This document shows positions 25,936 to 29,494 of a DNA stretch of 29,494 nt, one piece after another. The stretch is from assembly GCA_043745195.1 (NCBI GenBank), contig JAYTTF010000072.1:1-29494 (forward strand), in the 5' to 3' direction. The DNA comes from JANXSF01 sp043745195 (lineage in GTDB: Bacteria; Acidobacteriota; Terriglobia; Bryobacterales; Bryobacteraceae). The notes under the pieces were generated by a model. The model worked only from the letters and a program-made list of their open reading frames with translations, did not search any database and was not told the DNA's origin. The position numbers and the translations under genes are program-made. Positions within the stretch are counted from its first letter, which is position 1, and every line of letters begins with the position of its first letter.

Positions 25936-25965
25936 GTCGGAATGAAACTCCGGCTTTTTTTCTTT
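25936..25965 (+). terminator. Terminator-like hairpin plus T-run overlapping the start of the next gene
   Basis: Stem GTCGGA/TCCGGC (25936-25941 with 25949-25954, one G-T pair) with a seven-base loop that contains the ATG of the next gene, followed by seven Ts, then CTTT. It lies eight bases after the tsaD stop, so it may be the tsaD terminator or an attenuator of the downstream gene. The stem is short, and the T-run also encodes the FFF of the signal peptide, so this could be a coincidence. Confidence 0.4.
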
Positions 25966-27912
25966 GCACCGATTGTCTGCCTGAACCTTTGGGCGGGCGT
26001 TGTCCGGCTGAATGTTGTGGAGCGCCAGGATGTTGAGAATCGCCGTGAATTCGGCAGCGTTGGCGCTTATGAACGAATCACGGCGAAAGCCCTGTTCACG
26101 GTTGATCCAACTCTTACGGAAAATTTGAAGGTTCGGGATATAGCTTTGGCTCCGCGCAATGAGTTCGGGTTGGTGGAGTTTTCTGCTGATGTTTATGTTC
26201 TGAAGCCTGCGGATCCGGCCAAGGGAAATGGGACGGTTCTTTACGAAGTATCGAACCGAGGAGGACGTGGTTCGGTGGGCATGTTTGACGCGGTGGCCGG
26301 GGCGGCTAACGAGTTTGGCGACGCGTTTCTTTTGCAGCAGGGCTACACGCTGGTTTGGATGGGATGGCAATTCGATGTTCCCACTCGACCAGGACTTTTG
26401 CGATTGACCACGCCATCTGTCAAAGGAGTCACTGGCACAGTACGCAGCGAATTTGTTCCGCAAACTAAAGTGAAATCTTTTTCGTTGGCCGACCGAAATC
26501 ACATTGCCTATGACGTAGCTGACCCCAATGAAGACAAGGCGCAACTGATGGTTCGGGACAAACCGAATGGACCGCGCCGCACGATTCCGCGCTCGGCATG
26601 GAACTTTTCCGATTCGTCCCATGTGCAGATGGATGCCGGCTTTGTTCCAGGCAAACTTTATGACATTGTCTATACGGCGAAGGATCCGCAACTGGTGGGA
26701 TTGTCGATGGCGGCAACGCGCGATTTGATTTCCTTTCTGAAATACGGCGGCAATGAAACCAGTTTGCTGGGCGACCAGCGACGCCATATCAAGCGGGCTA
26801 TTGGTTTTGGGACTTCGCAAAGCGGACGGTTTCTGCGCACCTTTCTTTACCAGGGATTCAATGGCGATGAACAGGGCCGGAAGGTGTTTGATGGCGTGTG
26901 GGCTCATGTGGGCGGAGGTGGGCGGGGCAGTTTCAATCACCGATTCGCACAAGCTTCGCGCGACGGCCATCGAATGTTGAATACTTTCTACCCTTCTGAT
27001 GTTTTCCCGTTTACGGAAGCGGAGCAGACTGATCCGGAAACGGGAATTACCGATGGATTGCTTTCGCACATCGGCAAGCCGGAACTGCGTCCGAAGATTT
27101 TCTATACCAATGGTTCCTACGAATATTGGGGACGTGTAGCTTCGCTTATTCATACCAGCATTGATGGTAAGAAAGACGTTGATCCTGGTGCGGATTCGCG
27201 GATTTACTATTTGGCTGGAACGCAGCACGGTGCCGGGACCTTTCCACCGGCCAAGGCTACGGTTACGCAAAACGCTCCCAATGTGAATGACTATCGCTTC
27301 CACATGCGAGCTCTATTGGTGGGGATGAACGATTGGTTGAAAGAGGGAAAGCAGCCACCTGCTTCCAGTTTTCCGCGCATCGACAAGGACCAGCTGGTTG
27401 CTTTTGGTGCATTGCAGTTTCCGAAAATCCCTGGTGTGAAGTTGCCTGATTCTCCATTGGTGACAAGCCGGATGAATTTTGGAGCCGATTTTGCATCGAA
27501 GGGAATTGTCACGGTGGACCCGCCGGAAGTGGGCAAGCCGTTTCCTACATTGCTGCCACAGGTGGATCGGGATGGCAATGAAACCAGCGGTCTACGATCT
27601 CCGGAATTGCAGGTTCCCTTGGGCACTTATATGGGCTGGAATTTGCGGAATCCTGAAATTGGTGCGCCGACGGAGTTGTACGATATGGTGGGTTCCTGGA
27701 TTCCTTTTGCTAAAACGAAGGCGGCGCGGCAGAAGACTGGCGATCCTCGGCTTTCGGTGGACGAACGCTATAAGAGCAGGGAAGACTACATGGGAAAAAT
27801 TCGTGCGGCGGCCGATGATTTGGTGAAAAAGGGATATTTGCTCCAAACAGACATTCCAAGAATTGTTTCCAAAGCTGAAGCGCAGTGGAACTGGATTGCT
27901 AGAATAGAATAG
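25942..27912 (+). CDS. Secreted alpha/beta-hydrolase domain-containing protein
   Basis: A 656-residue exported protein. Signal peptide: KLRLFFFAPIVCLNLWAGVV. The body is like the alpha/beta-hydrolase-domain family of long bacterial proteins (PF20091-type): FGSVGAYERITAKALFTVDP, ADVYVLKPADPAKGNGTVLY, EVSNRGGRGSV, GYTLVWMGWQFDVP, then the nucleophile elbow IGFGTSQSGRFLRTFLYQGF, FDGVWAHVGGGGRGSFNHRF, and FYTNGSYEYWGR. The Ser in G-T-S-Q-S-G is the candidate nucleophile. The His is probably in GTQHGAG (near residue 430). Substrate unknown. It ends with a TAG whose last base is the first base of the GTG of the next gene. Confidence 0.85.
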   Translation: MKLRLFFFAPIVCLNLWAGVVRLNVVERQDVENRREFGSVGAYERITAKALFTVDPTLTENLKVRDIALAPRNEFGLVEFSADVYVLKPADPAKGNGTVLYEVSNRGGRGSVGMFDAVAGAANEFGDAFLLQQGYTLVWMGWQFDVPTRPGLLRLTTPSVKGVTGTVRSEFVPQTKVKSFSLADRNHIAYDVADPNEDKAQLMVRDKPNGPRRTIPRSAWNFSDSSHVQMDAGFVPGKLYDIVYTAKDPQLVGLSMAATRDLISFLKYGGNETSLLGDQRRHIKRAIGFGTSQSGRFLRTFLYQGFNGDEQGRKVFDGVWAHVGGGGRGSFNHRFAQASRDGHRMLNTFYPSDVFPFTEAEQTDPETGITDGLLSHIGKPELRPKIFYTNGSYEYWGRVASLIHTSIDGKKDVDPGADSRIYYLAGTQHGAGTFPPAKATVTQNAPNVNDYRFHMRALLVGMNDWLKEGKQPPASSFPRIDKDQLVAFGALQFPKIPGVKLPDSPLVTSRMNFGADFASKGIVTVDPPEVGKPFPTLLPQVDRDGNETSGLRSPELQVPLGTYMGWNLRNPEIGAPTELYDMVGSWIPFAKTKAARQKTGDPRLSVDERYKSREDYMGKIRAAADDLVKKGYLLQTDIPRIVSKAEAQWNWIARIE

Positions 27913-28742
27913 TGGGTCCCCAACAAACCGAAGTTCCAAAACTGCCGATTCCAGGCGTGAAACATTTGATAGCCGTAGGAAGCGGTAAAGGCGGAGTTGG
28001 CAAGACCACCGTTGCTGTGAATCTTGCAATTGCTTTGGCGTCGCAAGGGTTGAAAGTGGGGCTGCTGGATGCAGATGTTTATGGTCCCAACGTTCCGTTG
28101 ATGATGGGGACGCGTGAAAATCCGCACTCGATTGGGGAACGGATTCAACCACTGAGCAACTATGGTGTGAAGCTGATGTCGATGGGCTTTTTGAGTCCTG
28201 GGGACAAACCGTTGGTCTGGCGCGGACCAATGCTGCATTCTGTGATTCAGCAATTTCTACGTTCAGTGGATTGGGGTGAATTGGATTACCTGGTGATCGA
28301 CCTGCCTCCGGGCACTGGGGATGTGCAGATTTCCATGATTCAGACTGCGCCGATCAGTGGTGCGGTGATTGTTACTACGCCCTCAGAAGTTTCGCTGGAA
28401 GATGCACGGAAGGCAATTCACATGTTCAACCAAGTGCGCGTACCGGTGCTGGGTGTTGTGGAGAATATGAGTTATCTTCTGAACCCATCGTCAGGCGAGC
28501 GCATTGATGTGTTCGGCATGGGTGGCGGACAGAAGATGGCGCAGACTATGGGCGTGGCGTTTTTGGGTGAACTGGCGCTGGATCCGGAAGTGCGGAAGGC
28601 TGGGGATAGCGGGAAGCCGATTGCGCTGAAGGGTGCGGGAGATACGCAGGCGAAGGGTTTCCATGATTTGGCGAAGACCGTTCGGGCGAAGCTGGATGAG
28701 TCCGGCGGGCCGAAGTCCCCGACGATGACTATGGAAGATTAG
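27912..28742 (+). CDS. apbC: Mrp/ApbC (NBP35-type) P-loop ATPase lacking the CxxC pair
   Basis: A 276-residue ATPase starting at GTG, one base overlapping the preceding stop. Features: deviant Walker A GSGKGGVGKTT (G25-T33), LLDADVYGPNVPLMMG, the LVWRGPMLHSVIQQFL segment, YLVIDLPPGTGDVQISMIQT, VIVTTPSEVSLEDARKAI, VLGVVENMSYLL. In this family the next residues are usually C-P-x-C-G, the Fe-S ligands at the dimer interface; here they are N191-P-S-S194 (ENMSYLLNPSSGERI), so both cysteines are missing. The N-terminal MIP18/DUF59 domain of Mrp is also absent. A Fe-S carrier function is therefore doubtful; a different partner or cluster-independent role is possible. It follows the hydrolase gene and precedes a REP region. 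Confidence 0.9.
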   Translation: MGPQQTEVPKLPIPGVKHLIAVGSGKGGVGKTTVAVNLAIALASQGLKVGLLDADVYGPNVPLMMGTRENPHSIGERIQPLSNYGVKLMSMGFLSPGDKPLVWRGPMLHSVIQQFLRSVDWGELDYLVIDLPPGTGDVQISMIQTAPISGAVIVTTPSEVSLEDARKAIHMFNQVRVPVLGVVENMSYLLNPSSGERIDVFGMGGGQKMAQTMGVAFLGELALDPEVRKAGDSGKPIALKGAGDTQAKGFHDLAKTVRAKLDESGGPKSPTMTMED

Positions 28743-28748
28743 ATCTGA

Positions 28749-28925
28749 AGAGACCGACGAGGGCGTCGGTCTGCAGGCCAGGGGGCCGGCCCCCCCGAAA
28801 GGCCAGAAACTGCCCTGGCTTGGTGGCTCTTTTATTGCCCCCAACCAGCGGACGTTTAATTGGGCAGCACGCTGGCTTTGGGGGGCAGGCCCCCGGCCTG
28901 CAGACCGACGCCCTCGTCGGTCTCT
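28749..28925. repeat. Inverted pair of REP-like palindromes (BIME-like) next to a RAYT gene
   Basis: Two ~47-bp arms (28749-28796 and 28880-28925) are near-perfect inverse copies, with one substitution and one indel. Each arm holds a hairpin with stem AGACCGAC/GTCGGTCT: loop GAGGGC in the left arm (28751-28772) and its complement GCCCTC in the right arm (28902-28923). The left arm also has a perfect 14-bp palindrome, GGGGGCC/GGCCCCC (28781-28794). The ~83 bp between the arms holds no gene. REP pairs in inverted orientation beside a RAYT transposase gene are typical of REPtrons; here the array sits directly behind the end of that gene. Confidence 0.88.
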
Positions 28926-28937
28926 CCAGAGCTAAGC

Positions 28938-29387
28938 CTACTGTTGGGGATCGGCGTAGAATGCGCTAGACCATCGGTAGCTGGCTGGCTCTTGCACTAG
29001 GCCTGCGCGGACTGGGTTGTTCTCTATGTATTGGTGAATTTTTTCGAATTCATTTGAGTTGCGTACTTCGCGATCGAATGATTCGTCTTGCCAGAATTTG
29101 CCCTTACGGTTGAGGAGTTCGTTGGCTCGCTTTGCGGTTATGTTTTTAAGTGACTTGGTGATTACGGGTAAGGGTACTTTTGGCGTAATCAGCATGTGTA
29201 CGTGGTTTGGCATTACCGCAAAAGAGTGTAGTTGGTAGTGTCCCAGAGTTTGAGCGTTGTGGTGGATTGCGGTGGCTACTATTTTGGCGATTGCTGGATT
29301 GTTCATCCTATAGAGAGCAGTTGGCCCCATCTCCTGAACAGAGAAACGGTTAGAATTGTTCAACATGGAACCAGAAAACACCGTCAT
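28938..29387 (-). CDS. REP-associated tyrosine transposase (RAYT, IS200/Y1-type HUH)
   Basis: Up to 149 residues; the ATG at 29366 (128-residue-scale product, MLNNSNRFSVQEMG) is as likely as the upstream ATG 29387, since RAYTs of this group start shortly before 'GP-x-x-L'. The core motifs are present: HNAQTLGHYQLHSFAVMPNH, VHMLITP (the HUH pair H-V-H), KSLKNITAKRANELLNRKGK, FWQDESFDREVRN with its candidate catalytic Y in KIHQYIENNPVRAGLV. RAYTs cut and join REP hairpins; the array lies 13 bp beyond its stop. Its start region overlaps a divergent gene on the plus strand. Confidence 0.93.
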   Translation of the reverse strand: MTVFSGSMLNNSNRFSVQEMGPTALYRMNNPAIAKIVATAIHHNAQTLGHYQLHSFAVMPNHVHMLITPKVPLPVITKSLKNITAKRANELLNRKGKFWQDESFDREVRNSNEFEKIHQYIENNPVRAGLVQEPASYRWSSAFYADPQQ

Positions 29388-29494
29388 CCAGACTCACCCA
29401 TCGGGTGAGGTAGAAACCAGCGAAAATTCACCTCTGGGGGCGACCACCAGCCTCGACACGTTTGCTGGAAAGATTCACGTGAAGTGGATGCCTG
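29365..29494 (+). CDS. Probable DDE transposase, N-terminus only (runs off the window)
   Basis: From ATG 29365 the frame is open to the window end (43 codons). The segment TTSLDTFAGKIHVKWMP resembles the N-terminus of IS4/IS1380-type acidobacterial transposases, in which 'FAGKIHVxWxP' precedes a 'P-x-G-Q-L-P-F-F' segment; that next part is out of view. It starts in the opposite direction to, and overlaps the first ~23 bases of, the RAYT frame. The call rests on a short stretch only. Confidence 0.45.
   Translation, partial: MEPENTVIQTHPSGEVETSENSPLGATTSLDTFAGKIHVKWMP

Noticed and set aside
25726..27303. A 525-codon open frame on the minus strand
   Set aside because: It lies opposite tsaD and the hydrolase gene, both well supported. 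Its product is a basic, R/S/H-rich sequence without domains, typical of an antisense shadow of GC-biased codons.

Overview
The window looks like a chromosomal segment of an Acidobacteriota member, most likely the Bryobacterales/Solibacter group. Pointers are a secreted seven-bladed SBBP propeller protein ending in the Solibacter-type C-terminal domain (TIGR03437-like, with a VNAASY motif), RHS polymorphic-toxin genes, a 'RLNALKSTGPKS' family protein, and frequent TTG starts. This placement comes from family knowledge and was not tested phylogenetically.

The left third (1-11.9 kb) is accessory DNA. It opens with the 3' end of an RHS toxin gene whose variable tail resembles a BECR-fold RNase, overlapped by its probable immunity gene (864-1391). 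Two secreted-protein genes follow. The second (2331-3485) is cut by a 303-bp repeat at 3274-3576, and beyond the repeat lies the orphaned tail of another RHS-like gene (3577-4185). Next comes a four-gene operon, 4.3-11.2 kb, that reads as a type I Zorya anti-phage system: zorA (MotA-like stator with a long coiled-coil tail), zorB (MotB/OmpA-like), zorC (EH-signature) and zorD (Snf2 helicase). Overlaps of 17, 4 and 4 bp link the genes. The same 303-bp repeat recurs at 11589-11891 in the same orientation, without indels and with about ten mismatches. Zorya and the RHS remnant are therefore bracketed by long direct repeats.

The middle (12-19.9 kb, plus strand) holds a NALK-type protein, the secreted propeller protein, a secreted CBM9-like protein, YjbQ, an AI-2E-type permease, a Tat-like TIM-barrel protein and a small membrane-anchored LEA-like protein. 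A minus-strand pair follows: a PQQ-type propeller with two EF-hands, then a GNAT acetyltransferase. A divergent APC permease comes next.

The right part (23.8-28.7 kb) is housekeeping. queA and tsaD, both tRNA-modification genes, are divergent 16 bp apart. A secreted alpha/beta-hydrolase-domain protein and an Mrp/ApbC ATPase without the usual CxxC pair come next. The end (28.75-29.5 kb) is mobile: an inverted pair of REP-like hairpins, a RAYT-type HUH transposase, and the start of what is probably a DDE transposase running off the window. No tRNA, rRNA or CRISPR array was recognised.

The strongest system-level observation is the Zorya operon inside a repeat-bounded, RHS-scarred locus. Zorya itself is a described defence family. 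What is less expected is the repeat architecture, the unresolved zorA start, and the repeat acting as a junction between two broken genes.
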